Below, one piece after another: positions 7,632-17,177 of a stretch of DNA of 30,040 bases. Location: positions 1-30,040 of IMG/VR virus record IMGVR_UViG_3300009000_000031. One strand, written 5' to 3'. The notes beneath the pieces are model-generated. The model made no database searches. It had not been told where the DNA came from and saw only the letters and a list, made by a program, of their open reading frames with translations. Each line of letters begins with the position of its first letter. Position 1 is the stretch's first letter. Source of the stretch: a virus. The position numbers and the translations under genes are program-made.

Positions 7632-10600
7632 ATGAGTATTGTAAAAGGAAATCATGCTGGACTGGGCGGTGCGGGTGCGCCGGGTGGACCGTTAAGTGGC
7701 GGCGGCGGTGACTTCGCCTATCCTACTACTATAAATCAATCTCTGCGGTTTGATGGTTCTGCGGCATATCTAAGTAAAAATGATTTTGGAACTTCGACAG
7801 ATGTAAACAAACGAACTTTTTCAACTTGGATAAAACAGTCTAAAGTACGTTTTGCAACTTACGATAGTATTATTTGTGCTGCCGCTAGTGGTATTGAAGG
7901 TATTATTTTTGAAGATACTGAAAAAATAGGACTCATAGAAAATAGTTCCACATATTTTTCAAATGCCCTATTTAGAGATCCTACAGCTTGGTATCATGTA
8001 TTTTTTACATTTGACCATTCAGCAGGTGAGTATAAACTTTACATAAATGGTTCTTTAGAAAAAGGTGTTTCTGGAGCCACAACCAGTACAATGGATAAAC
8101 TTATCAATACTGGTCATCTAACCACAATAATGAAACGAAGTAACGCTTCTCAGTATATAGATGGTTATCTTGCTGAAACTGTTGCTCTTGATGGCTATAT
8201 TGGCGATATAAATGATTTTGCAGAAGATATTAATGGCGTTTGGGTTCCAAAGAATCTTTCTAGTGCTGGGTTTACTTATGGAGTAAATGGATTTTATTTT
8301 ACGTATAAAAGTTCGGATATAAACACCACAGGTAGTTCTAGGGATGACCCTTATGGATCAGCTACGGATCAACCAAACAATACTATTGCAGATAATTCTG
8401 GTCAGGGAAATCACTTTACTATAAATGGTATAACTGCAAACGATGTTGTGCCGGATACACCCACTAATAATTTTTATACTATGAATCCTAATATGAGGCC
8501 GGAAACAGCAACAAGTAGTAGTACTTATCCTGAAGGTGCTATAGGTTACAAAAATAGTAGTGGTAGTTATCAAAATGGTGGTTATAGCAGTGCTGCAATA
8601 CCCGTATCTGGAAAATGGTACTTTGAAGTTTATGTAAAAACCAAAGGCGGATCACCCGGAATAGGTTTTCAGACTATTGACAGAAGTATATTCTCAAGTT
8701 ACAGAGGTTATTTTGATTACAGTGGACCGGGCAGTTACTCCAATCAAATACCTTTATACAACTCTACTGGAAAAATTTATTATGGTCCTACAAGTGGTGG
8801 CAAAAACGAAGTTACAGGCCAAGACACTTGGACAACAGGAGATATTATTCAAGTTTTTGTAAATGTTGATGACAACGAAGTATATTTTGGAAAAAATAAT
8901 ACTTGGCAAAATAGTGCGGACCCAGATGCTTTAACAGGTGGCCTTTCAATGGGGCTTGCAAACCCATCAGCAGGTAGGGTTGTTCACGCTATGGCACTAG
9001 CATATAGCAGTGGAGAATATCTATTTAATTTTGGTCAGGATGATACCTTTGCTGATAATAAAACAACCGGTTCAGCAGAGGCATCTGACGCAAACGGTGT
9101 AGGCGATTTTTATTATACCCCGCCAACAGATGCGTTAGCTTTATGTACTTCCAATTTACCAACACCAGCTATTGGCCCAAATCAAGATGCTGGTTTGCAA
9201 GTTGACGATCATTTTGAAACTATTCTTTATACAGGCACAGGTGGAGAACAACACATTGGTTCGGGTGGCGTACAGCATCCTCAAGATGTCACTACTATTG
9301 CTAATAGTCTTAGGTTTGAGCCTGATGATGAGCCAGCATTATCAAAAAGCGATTTTAGCACACAGACTAATACTAAAAAAATGACAATATCTGTATGGGT
9401 CAAACGTGCTGGTCTAGGTGCTAGAACAAATATTATATTTGCAAAAAGTGGTAGTAGTGCTTTTTTACAGTTTGATTCAAGTGACAAAATAACATGGAAT
9501 GCATACAATACGGGATATACCAGCTTTACAAGTGATAGAGAATTTAAAAATACATCAGCTTGGTATCACATTGTTGCTCAAGCGGATAGTCAAGACCAAA
9601 CTGGCGCAAACATACATAAGGTCTATGTAAATGGAGAATTAATATCTGGAACAACCAGTGGATCATTTGTGCCGGATGATACAGCCACCATGTTATTGCG
9701 TAATGGTGTTACTACTTATATTGGTGATGACACTGATGGTGCCTATCACTTTGATGGCTACCTTGCTGAAATGAATGTAATTGATGGTAGTATAGTTGAT
9801 CCAACAGAATTTGGTCAATTAGGTTCTAATGGTTATTGGATTCCAAAGGCAGTGTCGGGTTTAACATTTGGCGATAATGGTTTCTATCTTGACTTCTCTG
9901 ATAACTCAACTGCTAGTGCATTGGGTACAGACAGTTCAGGTAAGGGTAATGATTTTACACCGTCTGTCAATATAGAAACAACTGACCAGATGGGTGACAG
10001 TCCTACACAGAACTTTGATACTTGGGATCCAAACAATAATTATAATTACAATGCACCAACTGAAGGAAATCTTCGTGCTTTAACTAGCGGCAATAACGGA
10101 ACGCAGCGATCTACTTTTGCTGTATCATCTGGAAAATGGTATTGGGAAGCTAGAAACGGAAGTGCAGGTTCTGGTAGTATGGTAAGACTCATTGGTATCG
10201 CTAAAAAAGATACAACTATAAGTAGTATCCCATATAATAATAGCGATTGTTATTTATACTACGATCAGGGCAATATATATAATGGCGGAGATCAGGGGTC
10301 ATACGGTGACTCTTGGAGTGCTGATGGTGACATAGTCGGTGTTGCATTTGATGCGGATAATGGTGCGCTTTGGTTTAGTAAAAACGGTACTTGGCAAAAT
10401 AGTGCAACAGCATCAGAGATAGCGGATGGCACCACAACTAACGCAGCTTTTACGGGCATTGAAGGTACTTATCTTATGATGGTTAGTAAGACAGGTGGCA
10501 CATCAAGCAATGACCCACATCATGCTAACTTTGGGCAGGATCCAACTTTTGCTGGAGATGAAACAGCACCAGCTACGGATAAAACGGACGCTAATGGTTT

Positions 10601-12005
10601 AGGTAAATTTTTCTATGATGTACCTACAGGTTTCCTCGCATTAGTAGACGACAACATTCCCAAAGAAGGTATAGATAGTCCGGATTTTGTATGGATTAAA
10701 GAAAGAGATGCTAATGTCCATCACTATTTATTTGACACAATTAGAGGACCAAAAACATATGTACAATCTAGTGTAGCCCATAGTACATCAGAAGCCACAA
10801 GAACAGATGATACTACTTTAATATCTTTTGATCCTCAAGGATTTACCATTGGCTCTAATGGTGATGTTAATGGAAGTGGTGATTCATATGTAGCTTGGAT
10901 GTGGAAAGCAGGTGGGCCTTCTCCTACACGAAATTATACTGTAAAAGTTGATGCAGATGCTAGTGATGGCGATCAAAATAAATATTTGTTTGATGGAAAT
11001 ACAACTATATATGCTCCTACATTAACACTACAACCGGGTGGTACATATACATTTGACCAATCAGACAGTAGTAATACAGGTCATCCACTTCGTTTTTCTA
11101 CTACATCAGACGGTACTCATGGCGGTGGCTCAGAATATACAACGGGTGTAACAACAGCAGGTACGCCGGGTACTGATGGTACAACAACTATAGTTCTTGC
11201 AAGCGATGCACCAACTTTATACTATTATTGTTCATCACATAGTGGTATGGGTGGACAAGTTACTCCTAATACAAAACGTGGTTCAAGTAATTTTAAAGGC
11301 GGTAAAGAATCAATTGTAACTGCTAATCAAACTGCTGGATTTAGTATAGCTAGTTATGTTGGAGATCATACTTCTGCTGGTCTAAGCGGTAGACCTGTTG
11401 GTCATGGATTATTAAAACAGACAGAATTTACGCTTATTAAAGATCGTGGTAATAATAGTAATAACGACAACTGGAGCCTGTCATCAACACATATAGGTGA
11501 TGATTATATATATTGGACTAGCATGAATCCAACTGGAACTGCACAAGTATACCCAACGTCAGGAAATGATGAAACTGTAACTGTTGGCATTTCTGGTACA
11601 ACTGCCGCAACTAGAACAAATAACGAAGATAATCACAATTTTATTATGTATAATTTTCATTCAGTGGATGGTTATTGTAAGCTGGGAAGTTATGAAGGAA
11701 ATGGTATTGCGGAAGGTCCTTTTGTTTACACTGGGTTTAAGCCAAGATGGGTTATGATAAAATGTTACGAAGGAACAGGTAACTGGTTTATATTAGATTC
11801 AGTAAGAAGTCCTATCAATGAAATGGATGATAGACTTGATGCTGACAACTATAATGATGAAGACACATCAAATGCAGACATAGACTTTTTAAGCAATGGG
11901 TTTCAGATACGCACCGCTTCAACAGCAGGTATAAATCAAAACAATAATGGGCATTTCTATATTGCATTTGCTGAATGTCCATTTAAATATTCTAATTCTA
12001 ACTAG
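7632..12005 (+). CDS. Large tail adhesin with two LamG-SPRY units, a cupredoxin-like domain and DUF7483-like regions
   Basis: This 1457-residue protein is a probable receptor-binding or adhesion protein on the virion surface. Domains in order: a Gly-rich N-terminus; LamG-like lectin fold 1 (about 37-195, with WYHVFFTF and GYLAETVALDG); SPRY-like fold 1 (about 325-475, with SGKWYFEVYV and FGKNNTWQNSA); LamG-like 2 (about 555-735); SPRY-like 2 (about 833-970); a DUF7483-like segment (about 1014-1094); a cupredoxin-like domain (about 1100-1213); and a DUF7483-like C-terminus. The cupredoxin part has H1151, C1200, H1203 and M1206 in type 1 copper-site order. The ATG lacks a clear ribosome-binding site, since GAAGG lies about 15 bases upstream. 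The gene is very A/T-rich. Carbohydrate binding is inferred from the folds; domain edges are approximate. Confidence 0.72.
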   Translation: MSIVKGNHAGLGGAGAPGGPLSGGGGDFAYPTTINQSLRFDGSAAYLSKNDFGTSTDVNKRTFSTWIKQSKVRFATYDSIICAAASGIEGIIFEDTEKIGLIENSSTYFSNALFRDPTAWYHVFFTFDHSAGEYKLYINGSLEKGVSGATTSTMDKLINTGHLTTIMKRSNASQYIDGYLAETVALDGYIGDINDFAEDINGVWVPKNLSSAGFTYGVNGFYFTYKSSDINTTGSSRDDPYGSATDQPNNTIADNSGQGNHFTINGITANDVVPDTPTNNFYTMNPNMRPETATSSSTYPEGAIGYKNSSGSYQNGGYSSAAIPVSGKWYFEVYVKTKGGSPGIGFQTIDRSIFSSYRGYFDYSGPGSYSNQIPLYNSTGKIYYGPTSGGKNEVTGQDTWTTGDIIQVFVNVDDNEVYFGKNNTWQNSADPDALTGGLSMGLANPSAGRVVHAMALAYSSGEYLFNFGQDDTFADNKTTGSAEASDANGVGDFYYTPPTDALALCTSNLPTPAIGPNQDAGLQVDDHFETILYTGTGGEQHIGSGGVQHPQDVTTIANSLRFEPDDEPALSKSDFSTQTNTKKMTISVWVKRAGLGARTNIIFAKSGSSAFLQFDSSDKITWNAYNTGYTSFTSDREFKNTSAWYHIVAQADSQDQTGANIHKVYVNGELISGTTSGSFVPDDTATMLLRNGVTTYIGDDTDGAYHFDGYLAEMNVIDGSIVDPTEFGQLGSNGYWIPKAVSGLTFGDNGFYLDFSDNSTASALGTDSSGKGNDFTPSVNIETTDQMGDSPTQNFDTWDPNNNYNYNAPTEGNLRALTSGNNGTQRSTFAVSSGKWYWEARNGSAGSGSMVRLIGIAKKDTTISSIPYNNSDCYLYYDQGNIYNGGDQGSYGDSWSADGDIVGVAFDADNGALWFSKNGTWQNSATASEIADGTTTNAAFTGIEGTYLMMVSKTGGTSSNDPHHANFGQDPTFAGDETAPATDKTDANGLGKFFYDVPTGFLALVDDNIPKEGIDSPDFVWIKERDANVHHYLFDTIRGPKTYVQSSVAHSTSEATRTDDTTLISFDPQGFTIGSNGDVNGSGDSYVAWMWKAGGPSPTRNYTVKVDADASDGDQNKYLFDGNTTIYAPTLTLQPGGTYTFDQSDSSNTGHPLRFSTTSDGTHGGGSEYTTGVTTAGTPGTDGTTTIVLASDAPTLYYYCSSHSGMGGQVTPNTKRGSSNFKGGKESIVTANQTAGFSIASYVGDHTSAGLSGRPVGHGLLKQTEFTLIKDRGNNSNNDNWSLSSTHIGDDYIYWTSMNPTGTAQVYPTSGNDETVTVGISGTTAATRTNNEDNHNFIMYNFHSVDGYCKLGSYEGNGIAEGPFVYTGFKPRWVMIKCYEGTGNWFILDSVRSPINEMDDRLDADNYNDEDTSNADIDFLSNGFQIRTASTAGINQNNNGHFYIAFAECPFKYSNSN

Positions 12006-12016
12006 GAGATATAATA

Positions 12017-12589
12017 ATGCCTTGGAAACACGGACACAAAATATTAAGACCGGGAACAGCTTGGACAGATAGCAATGGAACACTGCATTCTGGTTTGTGG
12101 ATGAGGTATAATGATGCGTTTAAAGCAAGATATAATATTGTGTGGGAAGAGCCAGCCCCAGTGCAAGAACCTGTTGACAACCGTTTTTATTGGGGTCGTA
12201 ATCTTGACGGCACACTAATACCAAAATCACTAACTGACATAAATGAAGTCGATGAAGATGACAATCCTATATTAGACGAAGGCGGCAATCAGGTTGTAAC
12301 ACTTGGCCTCAAGTCAATCCACAAAGCACAAACAAAAGAACAGGCAGGTTTGTTGCTTGCACCAACCGACTGGCACATCGTAAAGGCTGCTGAAGTATCT
12401 GGGTATACTGTACCTAGTGAAGTCACAACATATCGTGTAGCGGTACGCACAGCAAGTAATACAATAGAAACTGCAATAGACAATGCAGCAGACTTGGATG
12501 CTTTTATTGCTCTGTTTGATATTCCAGTAGATGATAACGATAATCCAACAGGTAATGCGCCGATAAATGACTGGCCTGACGAGATTTAA
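12017..12589 (+). CDS. Tail-fibre-associated protein (DUF4376-like C-terminus)
   Basis: This 190-residue soluble protein begins MPWKHGHKILRPGTAWTDSNG and has an acidic middle (residues about 75-90). Its C-terminal part runs TDWHIVKAAEVSGYTVPSEV and then YRVAVRTASNTIETAI. As I recall, the pattern of TDWxxxR/K.., xVPxEVxxYR, then a helix resembles domains at the ends of phage tail-fibre assembly proteins and DUF4376-type proteins. Such proteins are usually encoded next to fibre genes, as here, where the adhesin ends 11 bases upstream. AGGAGAT precedes the ATG. It may be a fibre chaperone or a minor tail component. There is no membrane segment. Confidence 0.5.
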   Translation: MPWKHGHKILRPGTAWTDSNGTLHSGLWMRYNDAFKARYNIVWEEPAPVQEPVDNRFYWGRNLDGTLIPKSLTDINEVDEDDNPILDEGGNQVVTLGLKSIHKAQTKEQAGLLLAPTDWHIVKAAEVSGYTVPSEVTTYRVAVRTASNTIETAIDNAADLDAFIALFDIPVDDNDNPTGNAPINDWPDEI

Positions 12590-12591
12590 AC

Positions 12592-12819
12592 ATGGAAATG
12601 ACAAGCCTCATAGATATACTTATTGGTTTAGTTGTAGCTGGCCTTGCATGGTTTTTGTCTGACCAAAGCAAAGAGCAGAAGCGGTTGAACATTTTAATAA
12701 ACAAAACACGTGAAGAGTATGCTACACGCAATGAACTCCGTGATGATATGAGGCAGGTTATGGAAGCACTACATCGTGTAGAAGATAAACTAGATAAAGT
12801 ATTGAGTAGGGAACTGTAA
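12592..12819 (+). CDS. Small membrane protein with coiled coil; holin or spanin candidate
   Basis: This 75-residue protein has one hydrophobic helix near the N-terminus (about residues 5-22, IDILIGLVVAGLAWFL). A long charged helix follows with heptad-like spacing (about 25-75, many Lys, Glu, Arg and Leu). The likely topology is one membrane pass with a coiled coil outside the bilayer. Single-pass holins and inner spanins can look like this, but so can small virion membrane proteins. No endolysin gene is next to it. It starts 2 bases after the previous stop, and the next gene starts 1 base after its own stop, so it is translated as part of the virion operon. An alternative ATG lies at 12598. 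Confidence 0.65.
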   Translation: MEMTSLIDILIGLVVAGLAWFLSDQSKEQKRLNILINKTREEYATRNELRDDMRQVMEALHRVEDKLDKVLSREL

Positions 12820-12820
12820 A

Positions 12821-14944
12821 ATGGCAATGTTTAAAGCATTTAAACCTAGTGGCATGGAGAAGATAGCACGGTCTATGGGCTATCAAGGTAATATGCAGGG
12901 ATTTCAAGACTTCCTTGCACAAGACCCTATGAAACAACAGAAGATGAATGACTATACAAACAAAGCTATGCAGATGGCTAAAGGTGGTGTAGTTAAAAAG
13001 TTTCAGACAGGTGGGTCAGTGCAACCAAATGCAGTATCTTCGGATGGGCCGGGTATTACGCAGGAAACAGTTAAACGTATTTACGATCCTACATTACCAA
13101 CAGGTGGTGTCACTACTCCTCAACTAACACAGTACGATACTGGACAAGAGTTGCAGCCCGGTGTAGGTACAGTTACTGGACAAGTTGGGGTGGGAACACA
13201 AACAGCTAAAGCATATACAGCACCACCTGTAACTCAGCCTACTCAAGCTAATTTAATGCAAGCAGATACTGCTACTGCTAATGTAGATGCTGCTGTAACA
13301 GCTACTCAAGCTGCACAGTCAAATCCGCAAGACCCACGCACACAAGTAACTGCCGCACAGCAGACTGCTTCATCTGTAGGTAACTTGCAAGCAGCACAGG
13401 GAAATGCAATACTTATTAACAATCCTGTACAGCGTCAAATACAACAAGGCGAACTGATTAGTGGCACAGGTGTTGATGCTACTAAAGCTGCACAAGTAAC
13501 TGCACAGACAGATGCTGCTGCTGCACAGGCTAATCCATCTGCACAAACTATGGTGGCTACACAGCTTGACGGTTTGATGCAGCAGTTTCAAGGCGGTGCT
13601 ACACCAGCATGGGCTGCAGGGGCTATGAGGGCTGCTACATCGTCTATGGCTGCTCGTGGGTTAGGTGCATCATCTTTGGCTGGTCAGGCTATTGTACAGG
13701 CTGCTATGGAGTCTGCAATGCCTATTGCAATGGCAGATGCACAGACAGTAGCCAAGTTTGAATCGCAAAACTTATCTAATAGGCAGCAATCAGCAATGCT
13801 GGCTGCAGAGCAACGTGCTAGGTTTATGGGCCAAGAGTTTGACCAAGCCTTTCAAACAAAGGTAATGAACGCTAGTAAGATTAGTGACATTGCCAATCAG
13901 AACTTTACAGCAGAGCAGCAGGTACAGCTAGAAAACTCACGTGCTGCTAATACAATGAACCTGCAGAACCTGTCTAACTCACAGGCTCTTGTAATGGCTG
14001 AAGCATCTGCACTAGCACAGTTGGATACAGCTAATTTAAGCAATCGTCAGCAAGCTGCAGTACAGAACGCACAAAATTTCTTACAGATTGACATGGCTAA
14101 CTTGTCTAATCGCCAGCAGACTGAACTGTTCAAAGCACAGCAGCGTGTACAGGCAATGTTTACAGATCAAGCTGCAGAGAATGCTGCAAGACAGTTTAAC
14201 GCTAGTTCACAGAATCAAGTTGACCAATTCTTTGCAAGCCTTGCATCTCAAACTTCACAGTTTAACGCAACACAACAAAATGCACAGTCACAGTTTAATG
14301 CAGGTCAAGCTAATACTATTGAGCGTTTTAATGCTGAGTTGAATAATCAGCGTGACCAGTTCAATGCACAGAACCAGCTTGTGATTGCACAAAGTAATGC
14401 ACAGTGGCGTAGGCAGATTGCCACAGCAGATACTGCAGCTATTAATCGTGCTAACGAACTTAATGCTTCAGCAGTGTTGGATATTAGTAAGCAAGCATAC
14501 AGCAACTTATGGAACTACTATTCAGATACGATGGAGTGGGCATGGACATCTGCTGAAAATCAAATAGACCGTGTTAACGCTTTGGCTATTGCAGAACTGG
14601 ATGCTAAGACACGTAGCACAATTGCAAATGAGCAATCTTCTGGTGCTGCTGGTAATGCTATCGGTGGCTTGATTGGCACACTAGGTTCTGCATGGATTAT
14701 GTCGGGTGGCCTTTGCTGGGTTGCCCGTGAAGTGTATGGCAAACAGAATGTACAGTGGTTTATCTTCCGTACATGGTTACAGTATGATGCACCAAAATGG
14801 TTTAAAAAATTATACATGACACACGGTGAAAATTATGCTAAACTAATAGCTAAAGTACCGCCATTAAAATGGGCAACTAAGAAACTTATGGATATGGTAG
14901 TAGAAAAAAAGAAGGAGAAGCATAATGTCTCGTGCGCTTACTGA
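12821..14944 (+). CDS. Internal virion protein rich in Ala/Gln/Asn repeats, with a CWVAREVYG C-terminal domain
   Basis: This 707-residue protein is dominated by Ala, Gln, Asn and Ser. The N-terminus has MQMAKGGVVKKFQTGGSV, a motif I associate with marine phage virion proteins. The middle (about residues 315-560) is a long helical region with repeated NLSNRQQ motifs (four similar copies) and later QFNA repeats (QSQFNAGQ, DQFNAQ), consistent with an extended coiled coil. A short Gly/Ala hydrophobic segment at about 612-630 (AGNAIGGLIGTLGSAWIM) precedes a distinct C-terminal domain. That domain starts at CWVAREVYG and is rich in Trp, Tyr and Lys. Placement among the ejection-type genes, as in T7 gp14-gp16, suggests a core or ejected protein. 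The end overlaps the next gene by 20 bases. Confidence 0.6.
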   Translation: MAMFKAFKPSGMEKIARSMGYQGNMQGFQDFLAQDPMKQQKMNDYTNKAMQMAKGGVVKKFQTGGSVQPNAVSSDGPGITQETVKRIYDPTLPTGGVTTPQLTQYDTGQELQPGVGTVTGQVGVGTQTAKAYTAPPVTQPTQANLMQADTATANVDAAVTATQAAQSNPQDPRTQVTAAQQTASSVGNLQAAQGNAILINNPVQRQIQQGELISGTGVDATKAAQVTAQTDAAAAQANPSAQTMVATQLDGLMQQFQGGATPAWAAGAMRAATSSMAARGLGASSLAGQAIVQAAMESAMPIAMADAQTVAKFESQNLSNRQQSAMLAAEQRARFMGQEFDQAFQTKVMNASKISDIANQNFTAEQQVQLENSRAANTMNLQNLSNSQALVMAEASALAQLDTANLSNRQQAAVQNAQNFLQIDMANLSNRQQTELFKAQQRVQAMFTDQAAENAARQFNASSQNQVDQFFASLASQTSQFNATQQNAQSQFNAGQANTIERFNAELNNQRDQFNAQNQLVIAQSNAQWRRQIATADTAAINRANELNASAVLDISKQAYSNLWNYYSDTMEWAWTSAENQIDRVNALAIAELDAKTRSTIANEQSSGAAGNAIGGLIGTLGSAWIMSGGLCWVAREVYGKQNVQWFIFRTWLQYDAPKWFKKLYMTHGENYAKLIAKVPPLKWATKKLMDMVVEKKKEKHNVSCAY

Positions 14945-15143
14945 TATAGTTAAAGCATATTACAATATGGATATTGAAAATATGCCTAGCGATAAGCCTG
15001 AAAAACCTACAGGTGGATTGCTATCTAAAACAACCGCAGGTAACAAGATGAGTGAGGGTTTAGATTTATCTAATCCAGCAGTTCGTGTAGCAAAACAAAT
15101 GCAGGTTATACGTAAACACAGGGGTGAAATAAAAAATGGCTGA
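14925..15143 (+). CDS. Small virion-operon protein of unknown function
   Basis: This 72-residue, lysine-rich soluble protein starts MSRALTDIVKAYYNMDIENM. It has a strong ribosome-binding site (AAGGAG, 8 bases before the ATG) and is translated out of frame from the last 20 bases of the preceding gene. Its stop overlaps the next start by 8 bases. Tight overlap on both sides in the internal-virion block argues that it is real and co-expressed. I recognise no domain. A minor virion part or an assembly factor are possible roles. Confidence 0.6.
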   Translation: MSRALTDIVKAYYNMDIENMPSDKPEKPTGGLLSKTTAGNKMSEGLDLSNPAVRVAKQMQVIRKHRGEIKNG

Positions 15144-15624
15144 AGAATTTTTTGATGCTCCTATTCCCGGTATGTCACTAACGCATGAGTTAGGGGCAAG
15201 ACCTTGGCAACAACCATCACAGTTTTCTACTGTAGATGAAGCCATTGAGTATTATATGGCAAGCATGACAACAGAAGAGTTTATGGATCAGATTATTGAA
15301 GTGTTAGAATTAGGAGTTCCTGTAACCTCTATTGCTAATAGTATGCAACTGTCTAGCGTTATGGAAGGTAAACATACTGTAGATGTAGGTATGCTTGTAG
15401 TGCCAATACTTATGGAATTAATTATGTTGTTAGGTGATAGTGCAGGTATTGACTATGAAACAGGTTTAACTAATCCTGATAAAGATAAGCCACGTAATTC
15501 AGCGTTAGCTAAATACGCAATGGAATATAAAAAGAAACTAAATAAAGTAGATACTGAAGAGTTAAAGAAAGACGAAGAGTCTGATATAGAAGAACCTAAA
15601 GGTTTAATGGTGAGGAAGAAATAA
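15136..15624 (+). CDS. Conserved marine phage structural-type protein, function unknown
   Basis: This 162-residue protein starts AEEFFDAPIPGMSLTHELG and continues with RPWQQPSQFSTVDEAIEYYM, an arrangement I recall from structural-region proteins of many marine phages. A hydrophobic stretch at about residues 93-110 (VDVGMLVVPILMELIMLLG) could be a membrane or core helix. The C-terminal 35 residues are Lys/Glu-rich. AGGGG precedes the ATG, and its TAA overlaps the next ATG (TAATG), implying coupled translation with the following internal protein. It may be a small ejected or core protein. The biochemical role is unknown. Confidence 0.6.
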   Translation: MAEEFFDAPIPGMSLTHELGARPWQQPSQFSTVDEAIEYYMASMTTEEFMDQIIEVLELGVPVTSIANSMQLSSVMEGKHTVDVGMLVVPILMELIMLLGDSAGIDYETGLTNPDKDKPRNSALAKYAMEYKKKLNKVDTEELKKDEESDIEEPKGLMVRKK

Positions 15625-17177
15625 TGGGATTATTTAGCGGCAGTTTTGGTAGAGGTCTTTTAACTGGTTTTGCATCTAGTGTCGATAAATCTATGCAGGA
15701 CGCTTTAGAAAGACGTAATAGTGAACTTAGTGAAGCACGTAAGTATATAAAAACTAGAAACGCTGCGAAAGAAGATGCCTATCAAGCAAGAAAGTTAAAA
15801 GTTGACCAAGAAAATAAAGAAGCCTTTGAACTACTTGCAACAGAGTTGGGTGGAGATGTTGACTTTACAGCAGCCGCCTTTGAAAGATTAGGTAGTGCAG
15901 AAAAGGTAAAAGCATACTTAGCTAATGTTGATAAAACAAGAGCAACTTTACAGCCGGGACAAAAATACGATGCGGCGGCTGATTTTGAAGGTTATGTCAG
16001 AGGTGAAACACCCATTACTCAATCTGCTTTTCTCGCAAGTAAATCTCCTGAAGCACCCGATCTTACAGTAAGTTCGTCTATGTTTGAAGTAGATGACCCT
16101 ATTGGAAGACTGTTTGGTAGAGAAGGACAAGCTGCAAAAAGAGCAGCAGATAGGATGAATGCAAGCGTAGCCAGCACTGCATCTGCTGCACGGCCTTCTC
16201 TTACAGGCATGGGTAAAGTCAGTGGCTTAGACTTTACTAGGCAGGTTGCTGCTCAAGAAGCTGGGTTTGCAGCTACTGAACGAGCAAGAGACACACAACG
16301 ATTTGATATGGAAGTAGGTGCGTTTGACCAAAACGCTAAACGCATTGACCAAGCTATGCAGATTGCTGACGCCGCTGAAGCACGTGCTAACAGAAAAGAG
16401 GCTACAGATGCAGACCAACGTGCTAGAGACAACGCCCGTCAAGACGTAGCAGACTTACAGAGGCAGCAGCAACTAGAACGTGAAGCTGAAAATCATATCT
16501 TGAGTAAAAGAGCAGCAGAGCAAGGTATTACTCTAAATGAGTTGAAAATACAGAAAGAAAAATCTCCACCAGAGTTTAAAGACTTTGAGGAAATGTTTGT
16601 GTATGCTGAACAGAAGTTGGCTCAAGGCGGTCTTACACCACAACAACGTAATGATTTTGATGCACTAAGACAAAGTGCGATTGATGGTACGCAAGCGTGG
16701 AAAGAAGCTAACCCAGAGGCTGATGATGATGCCCAGTTCTCCCCACAAAGTGTAAACGCTGTATTTAATGCGCAAATTAAAAGAACTATGGGTAAAGCAG
16801 GATTATATGATGGTGTAGCAGATAAAGTTAAACAAATAACAGAAGGTAATGCCGAATCTTATTTCGATAACTTTAATCAGGCTATAAATGCCGTAGAAAC
16901 TACGTATGGTACAAGTGACGAAACTATGCGTAATGCGATAGAGGCACAAGAAAATGTACTTGCACAAGATGTAAGGGCATTTATTGATAAACAGTTGGCT
17001 ATACCTGCACAAAAATCCAAGCGGTTAAAAGTATTTGATGGTTCCCCAGATGAATTGATAGATAATGCCTATACTGCTAACGCTTATTCAAAGGGAGATA
17101 TTGTGCAGTATAATGAAAATGGCGTTACTAAATACGCTATATGGACTGGTAGAGATTTATATGACGGGGACTACTAA
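15624..17177 (+). CDS. Probable internal (ejected) virion protein, T7 gp15-like position
   Basis: This 517-residue protein has an N-terminus GLFSGSFGRGLLTGFASSVD, glycine-rich and mildly hydrophobic. Charged helices follow, including a Gln/Glu/Ala/Arg-rich coiled-coil region at about residues 222-311. The C-terminus is shorter and more globular, ending in YNENGVTKYAIWTGRDLYDG. No enzyme motif is visible. It sits directly before a 1196-residue protein, as T7 gp15 precedes gp16, and its stop codon overlaps the next ATG (TAATG). Both probably belong to the internal core that is ejected into the host at infection. The assignment rests on gene order and composition rather than recognised sequence similarity. 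Confidence 0.58.
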   Translation: MGLFSGSFGRGLLTGFASSVDKSMQDALERRNSELSEARKYIKTRNAAKEDAYQARKLKVDQENKEAFELLATELGGDVDFTAAAFERLGSAEKVKAYLANVDKTRATLQPGQKYDAAADFEGYVRGETPITQSAFLASKSPEAPDLTVSSSMFEVDDPIGRLFGREGQAAKRAADRMNASVASTASAARPSLTGMGKVSGLDFTRQVAAQEAGFAATERARDTQRFDMEVGAFDQNAKRIDQAMQIADAAEARANRKEATDADQRARDNARQDVADLQRQQQLEREAENHILSKRAAEQGITLNELKIQKEKSPPEFKDFEEMFVYAEQKLAQGGLTPQQRNDFDALRQSAIDGTQAWKEANPEADDDAQFSPQSVNAVFNAQIKRTMGKAGLYDGVADKVKQITEGNAESYFDNFNQAINAVETTYGTSDETMRNAIEAQENVLAQDVRAFIDKQLAIPAQKSKRLKVFDGSPDELIDNAYTANAYSKGDIVQYNENGVTKYAIWTGRDLYDGDY

